This document shows positions 28,877 to 39,231 of a DNA stretch of 64,000 nucleotides, piece by piece. The position numbers were made by a program, and so were the translations under genes. The notes below the pieces were generated by a model. The model did not search any database and was not told the origin of the DNA. It was given only the letters and a program-made list of their open reading frames with translations. Each line of letters starts with the position of its first letter. Position 1 is the stretch's first letter. Source of the stretch: an uncultured Pelagibacteraceae bacterium (GTDB taxonomy: Bacteria > Pseudomonadota > Alphaproteobacteria > Pelagibacterales > Pelagibacteraceae); the NCBI GenBank assembly GCA_902570695.1, contig CACFZE010000005.1, positions 30,679 through 94,678 on the forward strand. Reading direction: 5' to 3'.

Positions 28877-28904
28877 TTAATATTAAACATGACACTTCTA
28901 TCAA
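28877..28904 (-). promoter_or_regulatory. Candidate promoter of the porin gene
   Basis: On the minus strand TTGATA (28899-28904) and TATTAA (28877-28882) are separated by 16 bp and lie about 27 bp before the AGGAG ribosome-binding site. They match sigma-70 hexamers at four or five of six positions. In DNA this A/T-rich such matches are common, so this is only a candidate. Confidence 0.35.
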
Positions 28905-29052
28905 AAAAGACAGTAAATTCTGAATATTTGAAGGAATTATATCAATTTAATGAAAGAGTGTTGCAATTTTACATCACAAAAAAGTCCAATAAAATGAGCA
29001 TTATTAGAATATTTTATATTATATATTGATAAAATTAAATATTAATGAATTT

Positions 29053-29604
29053 ATGATAGTTCAAAAATACCTAAAATCTTTTTATATTTTACTTCTAAGT
29101 TTGTTGATTCTAACAGCATGCAACCCAGGAGATGCAAGAAAAATTCCACCTAACGCTAAAGACAGAGTGCAAAAAAATATGGAAGAAGGAAGAGGATTTA
29201 GACTTATGGATAATGTTGGAAAGGGGCAAAGTGGAACTTTTGATTTTGCTAGTTCTAACGAATTGTGGAGAGCATCTCTCGATACTCTAGATTTTATGCC
29301 TCTAGCGCTTGCCAATTATAGTGGGGGTATCATTGTAACAGATTGGTACAGTGATGGTAGTTCAAAAAATGAGTCAGTGAAAATTTCAATAAGATTCTTA
29401 AGTAATGATGTAAGATCTGATGCTTTAACAATAAAAGTTTTTTATAAAAATTGCTCGATGAACAATAACTGTAAAGTAGTAGATAAATCAGCTGAATTAT
29501 CAAATGAATTGAAAAAAAAGATTTTGTCTAAAGCAGCGATTTATGAAAAATTAGCCAAGACCAAAAATAAAAAAAAATATATTAACAAAGCTCTCGAAGA
29601 TTAA
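29053..29604 (+). CDS. Lipoprotein of unknown function, DUF3576-like
   Basis: From the ATG at 29053 the product is about 183 residues. It has a signal peptide ending in the lipobox LLILTAC (Cys at about 22), followed by NPGDARKIPPNAKDRVQKN and EGRGFRL, a pattern I associate with the alphaproteobacterial DUF3576 family. An earlier ATG at 29026 would add nine residues before the signal peptide and is less likely. It lies 16 bp upstream of leuS, a position seen for this family elsewhere. The function is unknown; envelope association is inferred from the lipobox. Confidence 0.75.
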   Translation: MIVQKYLKSFYILLLSLLILTACNPGDARKIPPNAKDRVQKNMEEGRGFRLMDNVGKGQSGTFDFASSNELWRASLDTLDFMPLALANYSGGIIVTDWYSDGSSKNESVKISIRFLSNDVRSDALTIKVFYKNCSMNNNCKVVDKSAELSNELKKKILSKAAIYEKLAKTKNKKKYINKALED

Positions 29605-29620
29605 CTAAATAATCATAGTC

Positions 29621-32164
29621 GTGGATAGATATAATTTCAAACAAGTTGAAGAAAAATGGCAAAATTATTGGGACAAAAATAAAGAGTTTTCCACAAAGAT
29701 AGATAAAAATAAAAAAAAATTTTATTGTTTAGAAATGTTTCCGTATCCATCGGGTAAAATACATATGGGGCATGTAAGAAATTATACAATTGGAGATGTT
29801 CTATCTAGATATAAAAAACTAAAAGGTTTTAATGTATTGCATCCAATGGGTTGGGATGCATTTGGAATGCCAGCAGAAAATGCTGCTAGGGATAATAACT
29901 TGGATCCAAAAGATTGGACCAATTCAAATATTCAAACTATGAAGAACCAATTAAAAAAGTTGGGACTTTCAATAGATTGGGACAGGGAAATTTCTACATG
30001 CTCTGAGGATTATTATAAACACCAGCAAATATTTTTTTTAGAATTATTAGAAAAAAAACTTGTTTATAGGAAAGAAAATTACGTAAATTGGGATCCAATT
30101 GACGAAACTGTTCTTGCAAACGAGCAGGTAATTGACGGAAAAGGCTGGAGATCGGGTGCAGTTGTTGAGAGAAAAAAATTAAGCCAGTGGTTTTTTAATA
30201 TTTCAAAATTTTCTCAAGATCTTCTTGATGGATTAGAGGACTTAGAGACATGGCCAAATAAAGTTAAAATAATGCAAAAAAATTGGATAGGTAAATCGTT
30301 TGGTTGTGAAATAGAATTCAAGATTAAAGGAGATCTTCCTGTTGAAAATATAAAATGTTTTACAACTAGGCCAGATACACTTTTTGGCTTCTCTTTTCTT
30401 GCTTTATCATTAGATCATGAGATTTCGGAATATTATAAAGATGATAAAGATTTTATTAAATTTAGAGATGAATGTTCAAAAACTGGGACAACAGAAGAAG
30501 CAATTGCTGTTGGAGAAAAGATAGGATTTAAAACTAATTTAGAGGCTGTTAACCCTTTAGATGAAAATCAAAAAGTTCCAGTATACTTTGCGAATTTTGT
30601 TTTAATGGAATATGGATTTGGAGCAGTTTTTGGATGTCCTGCTCACGATCAGAGAGATTTTGACTTTGCTAAAAAATATAACCTAAAAATTAAAACTGTT
30701 GTTAAACCTTTTGACAAGAAAGATGATTTTCAAGTTAGTGACGAAGCATATCCTGGACCAGGTATTTTAATAAATTCAGATTTTCTTAATGGCCTAGAGG
30801 CACCAAATAATTCTGTAGTAGAAACAATTAAAATTCTTGAAGATAGAACTTTAGGCAAAAAGAAAATCAATTATAGATTAAAAGATTGGGGAGTATCAAG
30901 ACAAAGGTATTGGGGCTGTCCGATTCCAATAATGTATGATGAGAAAGGAGTTGCTCATCCTATACCAAAATCAATGCTACCAGTTAAATTACCAGAAAAT
31001 ATTAATTTGAAAGTTAAAGGCAATCCATTAGACAGCAATAAAGACTGGAAAGAAATATCTGTAGACGGAAAAAAGTATAAAAGAGAAACAGACACGTTAG
31101 ATACATTTGTTTGTTCATCATGGTATTATTTAAGATTTTGTTCACCAAAAGAAAATGATTATGGTTTTAGAAAAGAAGATATAGATTATTGGATGCCGGT
31201 AGATCAGTATATTGGTGGTGTAGAACATGCAATCTTGCATTTACTTTACTCAAGATTTTTTATGCGAGCAATTAATTATCAAAATACTAATTTTAAAATA
31301 AAAGAACCTTTTAAAAGTTTATTTACACAGGGAATGGTATGTCATGAAACTTACAAGGATAAAAATAATAATTGGTTAAGTCCTAATGAAGTAGAAAAAG
31401 TAGAGGGTAAGTTTGTTAAGAAAATCAATACTAATGAAAATGTAATAGTAGGTCCATCAGAGTCTATGTCAAAATCAAAAAAAAATGTAATAGATCCAGA
31501 ATTAATAATTAAAAACTATGGTGCAGATGCAGTGCGATTATTTATATTATCAGATAGTCCTCCTGAAAAGGATGTGCAGTGGTCAGAACAAGGTATGGTA
31601 TCATCCTATAAATTTATTCAAAAATTGTGGACATTACATAATGAAATAAAAAATAAAATATATAATGAAAAAAAAGATAGTTTTGATGAAAAGTTAAAAA
31701 TATTTACTAATCAAACAGTTGCTAAAATTACAAGTAATTTGGAAAAATTTAATTATAACGTCATTATTGCTAATATGTATGAAACATATAATTATCTGAT
31801 CAATTATGTAAAAAAAAATAAAGACATAGAGAATTTAAAAGAAAATTATGTAAAAATTTTGATTTGTCTTGCACCAGTAATACCTCATTTCTCAAATGAA
31901 TGTTTGGAGGATTTAGAGGAAAAAAATGAAATTAGTTGGCCTAGTTTTGACAAAAGTATATTTAAAAATGATGATATAAAAATTGTAATACAGATAAATG
32001 GCAAAAAAAGGTCGATTTTAAATGTAAAAAAAGATACTCAAGAAAAAGATGTATTAGAATTGATTAAAAGAGATCAAATTAGTAAAAAATATTTAAATAA
32101 AAAAGATATTAAGAAAGTTATATTTGTTAAAAATCGATTAATGAATATTTTAATAAATGATTAG
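29621..32164 (+). CDS. leuS: Leucyl-tRNA synthetase
   Basis: LeuRS charges tRNA-Leu. The 847-residue product has the HIGH motif as [16 protein letters not shown] near residue 42. The editing domain (about 225-420) contains [22 protein letters not shown] lies near 494 and the KMSKS loop is present as [10 protein letters not shown] near 620. The start codon is GTG at 29621, which fits the N-terminal [16 protein letters not shown] family pattern. Its 3' end overlaps lptE by 8 bp. Confidence 0.97.
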   Translation: MDRYNFKQVEEKWQNYWDKNKEFSTKIDKNKKKFYCLEMFPYPSGKIHMGHVRNYTIGDVLSRYKKLKGFNVLHPMGWDAFGMPAENAARDNNLDPKDWTNSNIQTMKNQLKKLGLSIDWDREISTCSEDYYKHQQIFFLELLEKKLVYRKENYVNWDPIDETVLANEQVIDGKGWRSGAVVERKKLSQWFFNISKFSQDLLDGLEDLETWPNKVKIMQKNWIGKSFGCEIEFKIKGDLPVENIKCFTTRPDTLFGFSFLALSLDHEISEYYKDDKDFIKFRDECSKTGTTEEAIAVGEKIGFKTNLEAVNPLDENQKVPVYFANFVLMEYGFGAVFGCPAHDQRDFDFAKKYNLKIKTVVKPFDKKDDFQVSDEAYPGPGILINSDFLNGLEAPNNSVVETIKILEDRTLGKKKINYRLKDWGVSRQRYWGCPIPIMYDEKGVAHPIPKSMLPVKLPENINLKVKGNPLDSNKDWKEISVDGKKYKRETDTLDTFVCSSWYYLRFCSPKENDYGFRKEDIDYWMPVDQYIGGVEHAILHLLYSRFFMRAINYQNTNFKIKEPFKSLFTQGMVCHETYKDKNNNWLSPNEVEKVEGKFVKKINTNENVIVGPSESMSKSKKNVIDPELIIKNYGADAVRLFILSDSPPEKDVQWSEQGMVSSYKFIQKLWTLHNEIKNKIYNEKKDSFDEKLKIFTNQTVAKITSNLEKFNYNVIIANMYETYNYLINYVKKNKDIENLKENYVKILICLAPVIPHFSNECLEDLEEKNEISWPSFDKSIFKNDDIKIVIQINGKKRSILNVKKDTQEKDVLELIKRDQISKKYLNKKDIKKVIFVKNRLMNILIND

Positions 32165-32606
32165 ATTTTTAATTATTTCAGTAATTTTATTTTCAATAAA
32201 TGCTTGCTCATATGAGCCTTTGCTCTCAAGTAAAAATTATGATTTTGAACTGATAATAAAATCTACAGCTGGAAATGAAAATGTTAATAAAATTATAGTA
32301 AAAGAACTCAAGAAAAAAAGTGTAGGAAATAAAAAATATAGTGTTGAATTTTCAAGTGAAATAGATAAGCAAATTGTATCATCAAATGAACAAGGTGACC
32401 CGATTATATACAGATTGGAAATAAATACAGATTTTAAGATATCAAAAGATGGTAAAAATATTCTCAAAAACAAAATTTCTAAACAGTCAAATTATAATAA
32501 TATTGATGATAAGTTTGAATTAGATAAATACGAAGAAAAAATCTTAGAAAATTTATCAAAAAATATATCGTCTGAAATATTAAATACGGTCAAAATGATT
32601 AAATAA
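32157..32606 (+). CDS. lptE: LPS-assembly lipoprotein LptE-like
   Basis: The 149-residue product has a signal peptide with lipobox SINAC (Cys at about 17), followed by SYEPLLSS, which is close to the usual C-G/S-x-P-L-Y start of LptE. The rest is weakly conserved, as is usual for the family. LptE plugs LptD and helps place lipopolysaccharide in the outer membrane. The leuS-lptE-holA order is conserved in Proteobacteria and is the main support for the assignment. Confidence 0.8.
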   Translation: MIRFLIISVILFSINACSYEPLLSSKNYDFELIIKSTAGNENVNKIIVKELKKKSVGNKKYSVEFSSEIDKQIVSSNEQGDPIIYRLEINTDFKISKDGKNILKNKISKQSNYNNIDDKFELDKYEEKILENLSKNISSEILNTVKMIK

Positions 32607-33581
32607 ATGATAATAAAAAGTTACGAATTAAATAAGATTGATTTAAAAAAAAATAACTTCTTTTTATTTTACGGTAAAAATGAGGGACATCAAAATGAGA
32701 TAATTAAACAATATTTTACTGATAAATTTGAAGGACAAATTACTAAGTACGATGAGAATGAATTTATAAGTAATAACCAATTTATCGTAAGCGAGATGAT
32801 GAATAAATCTTTGTTTGCAAATAATAAATTAATTATAATTTCAAGAGTTAGTGACAAAATTTTTAAAGTTATTGATGACATTATAAATAAAGATTTGAGT
32901 GACATCAAAATTCTATTAAAATGTGGAATGCTGGAAAAGCGTTCAAAAATTAGAAGCTTATTCGAAAAAAATAATAATTTAGTCATTATTCCTTTTTACG
33001 AAGATAATGAAAGAAGTTTGTTACCTATTATAAATAATTTTCTCACAAAAAATAAAATTAATTTGGCTAGAGAAAGTATTAATTTATTAATCAATAGATC
33101 GAGTGGAAATAGAGAAAATCTAAAAACTGAATTAAATAAAATTTTGAATTTTTCTTTTTCAAACAAAATTATTAGCTTTGAAGATGTGCAAAAGTTATCA
33201 AATCTGGCTGAAAATATAGATGTAAATCATTTGGTTAATTGTTATCTTTCTAAGAATTCTAAAAAAATTGCAAAAACTTTAAATGAAAATAATTATTCAG
33301 ATGAAGATTGCATATTGATTGTAAGAACTATTTTGAGCAAATCCAAGAGGCTTTTAGGAATAATAGAAAAATATGAACAGAATAAAAATCTAGATCAAGT
33401 TATATTGCAAACAAAACCTCCGATTTTTTGGAAAGATAAAGATATAGTGAAAAAACAAGTTAAATCCTGGAATTCTGAAGATTTAAAAGAAAATATTTAT
33501 AAAATTAGTGAAATTGAAGTTTTGATTAAAAATAATAGTAATAACTCATTAAACATTCTTTCAGATTTTATACTTAATTAA
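32607..33581 (+). CDS. holA: DNA polymerase III delta subunit
   Basis: HolA opens the beta clamp within the clamp loader. The 324-residue product follows the HolA pattern: an N-terminal NNFFLFYGKNEGHQNEII segment, a central domain with LLKCGMLEKRSKIRSLFEKN, and a helical C-terminal domain. Overall similarity is low, as is normal for this family. It begins immediately after the lptE stop. The stop shares TTAA with parB. Confidence 0.86.
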   Translation: MIIKSYELNKIDLKKNNFFLFYGKNEGHQNEIIKQYFTDKFEGQITKYDENEFISNNQFIVSEMMNKSLFANNKLIIISRVSDKIFKVIDDIINKDLSDIKILLKCGMLEKRSKIRSLFEKNNNLVIIPFYEDNERSLLPIINNFLTKNKINLARESINLLINRSSGNRENLKTELNKILNFSFSNKIISFEDVQKLSNLAENIDVNHLVNCYLSKNSKKIAKTLNENNYSDEDCILIVRTILSKSKRLLGIIEKYEQNKNLDQVILQTKPPIFWKDKDIVKKQVKSWNSEDLKENIYKISEIEVLIKNNSNNSLNILSDFILN

Positions 33582-34429
33582 TAGTTATTTTTTATAACCT
33601 TTATCAATCTATCAAGTTGATCAGTTTCTTTGTATTCAACAGTTATAGTGCCAGAATTATTCTTTTTATTTTTTAAAAAAACTCTCATACCAATTTTTTC
33701 TGAAAGTTCATTTGCAGTAGATATAATATTTGGATCCTCTGACTTAAAGGATTTTTTGTATCCATTTTTTAAAACTCTAACTAAGTTTTCTGTTTGTCGT
33801 ACGGACAATTTTTTTTTTACTATTTTTTCAGCAATTAAAATAGCATTGTCTAATCCAATTAAAATTTTAGCATGCCCTTGCGAAATTTTTTCATTTCTAA
33901 TCATATCTATCAGTTTTGTTGGCAAAGATAAAAGTCTTAGACAATTTGAAATATGCGATCTACTTTTTCCAATAAAATTTGAAACTTTTTCTTGATCATA
34001 CCCAAAATTTTCAATTAAATTTTTGTAACTTTCGGCTTCATCTATTGCATTAAGATCTTTTCTTTGAACATTTTCAATAATTGCTAATTCTAATGATTTA
34101 AGATTATCTGCCTCAATGATCACTACTGGCACTTCATGCAAACCAGCAGATTGTGATGCTTGCCAACGTCTTTCTCCAGCAATGATTTCAAATTTATTAT
34201 TTTGATCATCCAATTTTCTTACAATTAAAGGTTGGATTACTCCTCGTTGTTTAATTGATTGAGTTAACTCATCTAATAAATCTTTTTGAAATACCTTCCT
34301 TGGCTGATTTCTATTTGGCACAATCGAACTTATAGAAATCTTATCATTTGAAGTTTTCAAATCACTATCACCGATCAGTGATGAAAGTCCTCTTCCAAGG
34401 CCTCTCTTGCTTTTGAAGGGATTAATCAT
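33578..34429 (-). CDS. parB: Chromosome partitioning protein ParB
   Basis: ParB is a CTP-dependent clamp that loads at parS sites near the origin. The 283-residue product starts with KRGLGRGLSSLIGD. A ParB/Srx domain (about 30-120) contains PNRNQPRK and the ENVQRKDLNAIDEA box near 114-128, and GERRWQAS near 86 is the GERR nucleotide motif. A helix-turn-helix KSRSHISNCLRLLSLP follows near 153. It overlaps parA by 4 bp. Its likely targets are the parS palindromes at 35851 and 36183. Confidence 0.97.
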   Translation of the reverse strand: MINPFKSKRGLGRGLSSLIGDSDLKTSNDKISISSIVPNRNQPRKVFQKDLLDELTQSIKQRGVIQPLIVRKLDDQNNKFEIIAGERRWQASQSAGLHEVPVVIIEADNLKSLELAIIENVQRKDLNAIDEAESYKNLIENFGYDQEKVSNFIGKSRSHISNCLRLLSLPTKLIDMIRNEKISQGHAKILIGLDNAILIAEKIVKKKLSVRQTENLVRVLKNGYKKSFKSEDPNIISTANELSEKIGMRVFLKNKKNNSGTITVEYKETDQLDRLIKVIKNNY

Positions 34430-35226
34430 GCTGCACTCTCCACTTGTTTGTCTTGATCTAAAAATTCTTCTGTCAATTTAAAATAAGCTTTGCTACCTGG
34501 ACAAATTTTATCATATAAAAGAACTGGCATGCCATGTGATGGGGCTTCAGACAATCTGACATTTCTTGGGACTACACTAGAATAAACTTTTTCCTTAAAG
34601 AAGTTTCTTGCTTCCATTTCAACTTCTCCAGAAAGTTTATTTCTTTTGTCAAACATTGTTAAAAGTATGCCTCTTATTTCTAAAGATGGATTTAAGTTAG
34701 ATTTTATCCTATCAATTGTTTTAATAAGTTGTGTCAGACCTTCTAAAGCAAAAAATTCTGTTTGAAGAGGTACAACCAAAGCATCCGATGCTACTAGCGC
34801 CATAATTGTAAGCAGACTCAACGATGGAGGACAGTCTATAAGTATATAATCATAAGATGCTCTAGAATCATTTAAAATAGAGGTTAATTCGTCCTTTAGT
34901 TTAAAGGCTCTACGGTTATCGCCTGCTGTCTCTACTTCCAAACCAGACAAATCAACGTTCGATGTGACCAAACTCAGATTTGAGAAACTGGTTTTTTGAA
35001 TCACATCAGATATTTTTCTATTTCCATTTAATACACTATAAATTGTTTTATCTGAATTTATATTATTTGATAATCCAAGACCAGTTGTAGCATTGCCTTG
35101 AGGGTCAAGATCTATAACGAGTATTTTTTTTCCTTTTATAGATAATCCTGCTGCTAAGTTGATAACAGTTGTAGTCTTACCAACTCCACCCTTTTGATTT
35201 ATTACTGAAATAACTTTTTTATGCAT
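34426..35226 (-). CDS. parA: Chromosome partitioning ATPase ParA
   Basis: The 266-residue product is a deviant Walker ATPase with QKGGVGKTTTVINLAAGL near residue 11, including the signature Lys before the P-loop. VIDLDPQGNATTGLG (Walker A') lies near 38, and YILIDCPPSLSLLT lies near 127. ParA moves ParB-parS complexes, and so the replicated origin, along the nucleoid. It is encoded upstream of parB and 42 bp downstream of rsmG. Confidence 0.97.
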   Translation of the reverse strand: MHKKVISVINQKGGVGKTTTVINLAAGLSIKGKKILVIDLDPQGNATTGLGLSNNINSDKTIYSVLNGNRKISDVIQKTSFSNLSLVTSNVDLSGLEVETAGDNRRAFKLKDELTSILNDSRASYDYILIDCPPSLSLLTIMALVASDALVVPLQTEFFALEGLTQLIKTIDRIKSNLNPSLEIRGILLTMFDKRNKLSGEVEMEARNFFKEKVYSSVVPRNVRLSEAPSHGMPVLLYDKICPGSKAYFKLTEEFLDQDKQVESAA

Positions 35227-35268
35227 TTTTTTTATGTCTAAAAATATTTTGATTTTTTTTTTTTAATT

Positions 35269-35913
35269 TTAATCATTTATTTTTTTTAAATTTGAAATTT
35301 TTACAATAATCGACTCATCATTTGTTAAACTTTTTTTCTTTTCGTAGTCAAACTTCCATATTTTGAGCGCATCATTTAAAATTTTTTGACCACTCTTACC
35401 TAAAAATAAAACTATATAATTAAAATATTTAAAATTAGTTTTTGCTATTTGAAAAATTATAGGCAAAGGTTTAAATGCTCTTGAAATAATAACATCGGTA
35501 ATTAAATCTCTTTGATCAAAAATATTTTTTCGGTGAATTTCTATATTTAAATTAAATTTTTTTGCCATCTCATCTAAAAAAATACTTTTGTGATAGCTTT
35601 TTTCATACAAAATTAGCTTAAATAAAGGCTTTTTTGATTTCATCAAAATGCTTAAAACTATACCAGGTAAACCGGCACCAGAGCCTAGATCAGTACAGTT
35701 TTTAATATCTTTTTTATTAATAAAATCAATTGTTTGCGCACTATCTAAAATATGCCTTTGTTTTATTAACTTTTCTGTGCTTTTACTAATTAGATTTATT
35801 TTTTTATTTTTTTGAATTATTTCATTTGAATAATTTTCTAATTCTTTTAATGTTTCACGTGAAACATTTAGAACTGAAAATTTACTATTTTTTAAAAAAT
35901 TCGAATCAATCAA
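35269..35913 (-). CDS. rsmG: 16S rRNA (guanine527-N7)-methyltransferase
   Basis: RsmG (GidB) methylates G527 of 16S rRNA. The 214-residue product has the SAM-binding loop [17 protein letters not shown] near residue 70 and, before it, [20 protein letters not shown] near 40, both characteristic. The N-terminal NVSRETL is encoded by a perfect parS palindrome, so the DNA here serves two functions. It overlaps mnmG by 4 bp. Confidence 0.95.
   Translation of the reverse strand: MIDSNFLKNSKFSVLNVSRETLKELENYSNEIIQKNKKINLISKSTEKLIKQRHILDSAQTIDFINKKDIKNCTDLGSGAGLPGIVLSILMKSKKPLFKLILYEKSYHKSIFLDEMAKKFNLNIEIHRKNIFDQRDLITDVIISRAFKPLPIIFQIAKTNFKYFNYIVLFLGKSGQKILNDALKIWKFDYEKKKSLTNDESIIVKISNLKKIND
35851..35866. 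other. parS site, perfect palindrome TGTTTCACGTGAAACA
   Basis: The 16-bp sequence is the bacterial parS consensus with no mismatch. It lies inside rsmG, about 0.6 kb from parA and about 8 kb from the putative origin. It encodes the VSRET segment of RsmG. ParB encoded at 33578-34429 is the expected ligand. Confidence 0.95.
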
Positions 35914-37781
35914 GCTATATGCTTAATAGACTTTCTTTTAAGATGAGACAACAAAATATATACCGCTGCGGGTGTGACTCCATCAATTCTTAAGGCTTGA
36001 CCCATTGTTTTTGGCCTTATTTTTTTAAATTTTGACTTTACTTCGTTAGATAATCCTGAAAAGCTATCATAATTTATATTATCAGGAATTATTAAATTTT
36101 CATCTCTTTTAAAAGCTAAAATATCCGCATTCTGTTTGATAAGATATCCTTTATAATGGGAATTTATCTCTAATTGCTCGTCTATTTCACGTGAAAAATA
36201 TTGAATTTCTGGCCAAATTTCACGTATTTTTAACATATCTACTGATTTTTGACCTAATATTTGGTTTGCAGATCTGCTGACACCATCTTTTGCAATATTT
36301 ACACCATATTTTTCAATTTTAGAGGGTGTAATCTTCAATTTATCCATTTTTGATTGAGTATTTAATAATTGAAGATATTTCTCTTTATATATTTTTTCTC
36401 TTTTTTTCAAAACTACTCCGACATCAATTCCTTTTTGAGTTAGTCTTGCATCTGCATTATCTGCTCTTAATGAAATTCTATATTCAGCCCTGGATGTAAA
36501 CATTCTGTATGGCTCTGCAACACCTTTTGTTACAAGATCATCTATCATGACGCCGATATATGCATCTGATCTATCAAGGATAAACGGTTCTTTTCCTTTA
36601 TGAGCTAACGCAGCATTTATCCCAGCGACCAATCCTTGAGCTGCGGCTTCTTCATACCCGGTAGTGCCATTGATTTGACCCGCGAGATAAAGATTATTTA
36701 TTTTCTTTGTCTCCAGTGTCAAAAAAAGCTCTCTTGGGTCTACAAAATCATACTCAATTGCATATCCAGGTCGTAATATTTTAACATTTTCTAAACCATT
36801 GATTTTATTGCATATTTCATACTGAACATCCTCTGGCAAAGAAGTAGATATTCCATTTGGATAAATGGTATAATCATTTAATCCTTCTGGCTCCAAAAAA
36901 ATTTGGTGCCTTTGTTTATCTGCAAATTTTATTATCTTATCTTCGATAGATGGACAATACCTTGGTCCTACTCCTTGAATATTTCCAGAGTACATTGCAC
37001 TTCTTTTTAAATTTTTAGAAATTATTTTATGAACCAATTCGTTAGTGTATGTCATTCTACATGATATTTGTTTGTTAAAATTTTTCTTAGTTAAAAATGA
37101 AAAAAAGTATGGCTCTCTATCTGCATGCTGCTCCTCTAAATTTGCAAAATTTATTGTACGTGCATCTAGTCTTGGTGGTGTTCCAGTTTTTAGTCTTCCT
37201 ATTTTAAAATCATATTTTTCTAACTGCTCAGTTAAGCCTGTAGATGGTTTTTCATTAAATCTTCCTGCTGGTGTTTTTACTTCACCTATATGTATCATGC
37301 CGTTTAGAAAAGTGCCAGTTGTCAAAATAATCTTTGATGCTTTAATCTCTTTTCCAGATTGAGTTGAAAATCCTATTATGCCGTTTTTAGTAAAATTAAA
37401 TCTAATTACAGGATCATCAAAAATGCTTAAATTACAATAGTTTACGAGTTTTTCTTGCATAAATTTTTTATATAATGATCTGTCACTTTGTGTTCTTGGA
37501 CCCCTAACCGCTGGTCCTCTGCTTCTATTTAATAATCTGAACTGAATACCAGATTTATCAGCAACCTCACCCATTAAACCATCAAGAGCATCTATCTCTC
37601 TCACTAAATGACCCTTGCCTAAACCTCCAATAGCTGGGTTACAAGACATCTCTCCAATTGTACTAAATTTATGGGTGAATAAAGCAGTATTTACACCAAG
37701 CCTTGCTGAAGCAGCAGCTGCTTCACAACCAGCATGACCACCACCTACTACTACCACATCAAATTTTAATTCATTTTTCAC
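35910..37781 (-). CDS. mnmG: tRNA uridine-5-carboxymethylaminomethyl modification enzyme MnmG
   Basis: MnmG (GidA) is an FAD enzyme that works with MnmE to modify wobble uridine 34. The 623-residue product begins with the dinucleotide fold [21 protein letters not shown]. It has [24 protein letters not shown] near 45, [12 protein letters not shown] near 156 and [24 protein letters not shown] near 367. The C-terminal domain contains [19 protein letters not shown]. Length and motifs are normal. A weaker parS-like palindrome lies within it at 36183-36198. Confidence 0.97.
   Translation of the reverse strand: MKNELKFDVVVVGGGHAGCEAAAASARLGVNTALFTHKFSTIGEMSCNPAIGGLGKGHLVREIDALDGLMGEVADKSGIQFRLLNRSRGPAVRGPRTQSDRSLYKKFMQEKLVNYCNLSIFDDPVIRFNFTKNGIIGFSTQSGKEIKASKIILTTGTFLNGMIHIGEVKTPAGRFNEKPSTGLTEQLEKYDFKIGRLKTGTPPRLDARTINFANLEEQHADREPYFFSFLTKKNFNKQISCRMTYTNELVHKIISKNLKRSAMYSGNIQGVGPRYCPSIEDKIIKFADKQRHQIFLEPEGLNDYTIYPNGISTSLPEDVQYEICNKINGLENVKILRPGYAIEYDFVDPRELFLTLETKKINNLYLAGQINGTTGYEEAAAQGLVAGINAALAHKGKEPFILDRSDAYIGVMIDDLVTKGVAEPYRMFTSRAEYRISLRADNADARLTQKGIDVGVVLKKREKIYKEKYLQLLNTQSKMDKLKITPSKIEKYGVNIAKDGVSRSANQILGQKSVDMLKIREIWPEIQYFSREIDEQLEINSHYKGYLIKQNADILAFKRDENLIIPDNINYDSFSGLSNEVKSKFKKIRPKTMGQALRIDGVTPAAVYILLSHLKRKSIKHIA
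36183..36198. other. Second parS-like site TATTTCACGTGAAAAA
   Basis: The sequence matches the parS consensus at 14 of 16 positions, with an intact central TTTCACGTGAAA. The two changes fall at symmetric positions 2 and 15. It lies in mnmG, 332 bp from the perfect site, and encodes the FSRE segment. Clusters of several parS sites near the origin are normal, so ParB binding is plausible but may be weaker. Confidence 0.7.
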
Positions 37782-37857
37782 AACTTTAACTTATTATCGA
37801 TCTTATAATTTACAAGAAAACACTTAATATTATCTAAAAAGTCTTAAATACCAACGA

Positions 37858-39189
37858 TTATTTGCCTATACAAAAATCGCTGAAAATTGAACCTAATATC
37901 TCTTCTACATCGACTTTGCCTACTATTGTTCCCAAATATCTGGTTGCCAATCTTATGTCTTCCGCTCCTTTATCAAAATCATCTATAGATTTTTTTTCTT
38001 CAAAACGATTTAAATGTTCAACACATTTTTCTAAATTTTTTCTATGTCTTTGTCTGGTTATATAAATATCTTTAGATGATAAGAATTTATTTTTTAAATT
38101 TTCCTTGATGTTATTCATTAAAGTATCTAAGTTTTTATCCTCTTTAATGGAGATATAAATCGGATTATATTTTTTTATCTCATCATTTATTTGTTCGATA
38201 CCAAGATCTATTTTATTAATTACCAAAATAAACTTATTAGGAATAAAATGCTTCAAAAAATCAGTAAAATCAACGTTTTTTGGCTCTAGTACTATTATGT
38301 TTAGGTCAGAATTCTCCGCTCTATTCAACGCTAATTTTATGCCTTTTTTTTCAATTTCATCTTTAGAATTTCTTATTCCTGCTGTGTCAGAAATTACTAT
38401 GGGTAGGCCATCTAAGTTTAAATGAGCCTCAATAACGTCTCTAGTGGTCCCGGCTATTTCCGATACAATGGCTACATCTCTTTTAGATAAATAATTTAAA
38501 AGAGATGATTTGCCAGCATTAGTAGGGCCTACAATTGCAATTTTAAAACCTTCTCTAATGATTTCTCCTACCTTTTGATCATTCAAGATTTTCTTTATTT
38601 CATCTTTAATGCTTTTTGTCTCAAAGTGAATATTTTGTAAAATATTATTCGGCAAATCTTCTTCAGGGAAATCTATTTTAGCTTCAATATTTGATAAAAC
38701 TTTTAATAGTCTCTCTCTTAAAGAATTAAATTTATCTGAACTTTTACCAGACATAATTTTAATTGCTTGTTGTCTTTGTATTTCTGTTTCTGCAGATATA
38801 AGATCAGAAATACTTTCTGCCTTTAACAGATTTATTTTGCCATTTTGAAAAGCAATTTTTGTAAACTCTCCAGGTTCTGCTAATCTACATCCATCAATGT
38901 TAGATATTGATGAATGTATGGCATCAATTACCGCCTTACTACCATGTATGTGAAATTCTGCCATATCTTCACCTGTGTAGCTGTGAGGACCAGGAAACCA
39001 TAATAAAATACCTTCATCTATAAGTTCTTTTGTTTGAGGATTTTTAATTTTTCTTAAAGATGCTACTTTGGGCTTAGGTAATGAAGAAAAAGTCATGTTT
39101 CTCAACACTTTTTTTGTATGAATTCCTGACACTCTTATTACTGCAATACCAGATATTCCGGGACCGGACGAAAGCGCATATATTGTCAT
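37858..39189 (-). CDS. mnmE: tRNA modification GTPase MnmE
   Basis: MnmE (TrmE) pairs with MnmG in U34 modification. The 443-residue product has an N-terminal tetrahydrofolate-binding domain (about 1-115). A G domain inserted in a helical domain shows G1 GPTNAGKSSLLN near 217, G3 DTAG near 262 and G4 NKID near 325. The C-terminus ends in the catalytic FCIGK motif. It lies 76 bp upstream of mnmG on the same strand. Confidence 0.97.
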   Translation of the reverse strand: MTIYALSSGPGISGIAVIRVSGIHTKKVLRNMTFSSLPKPKVASLRKIKNPQTKELIDEGILLWFPGPHSYTGEDMAEFHIHGSKAVIDAIHSSISNIDGCRLAEPGEFTKIAFQNGKINLLKAESISDLISAETEIQRQQAIKIMSGKSSDKFNSLRERLLKVLSNIEAKIDFPEEDLPNNILQNIHFETKSIKDEIKKILNDQKVGEIIREGFKIAIVGPTNAGKSSLLNYLSKRDVAIVSEIAGTTRDVIEAHLNLDGLPIVISDTAGIRNSKDEIEKKGIKLALNRAENSDLNIIVLEPKNVDFTDFLKHFIPNKFILVINKIDLGIEQINDEIKKYNPIYISIKEDKNLDTLMNNIKENLKNKFLSSKDIYITRQRHRKNLEKCVEHLNRFEEKKSIDDFDKGAEDIRLATRYLGTIVGKVDVEEILGSIFSDFCIGK

Positions 39190-39231
39190 TTTATTATAGC
39201 TACAATATGAATTTAATATAAAAATAATTCA

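Noticed and set aside
28851..28904. Extended porin start
   Set aside because: It would put 18 residues before a perfect signal peptide. The AGGAG site fits the ATG at 28848-28850.
28612..28923. Open frame of 103 codons antisense to the porin
   Set aside because: It lies opposite the biased codons of a clear porin gene, has no ribosome site and no recognisable features. It is a shadow of the porin coding sequence.
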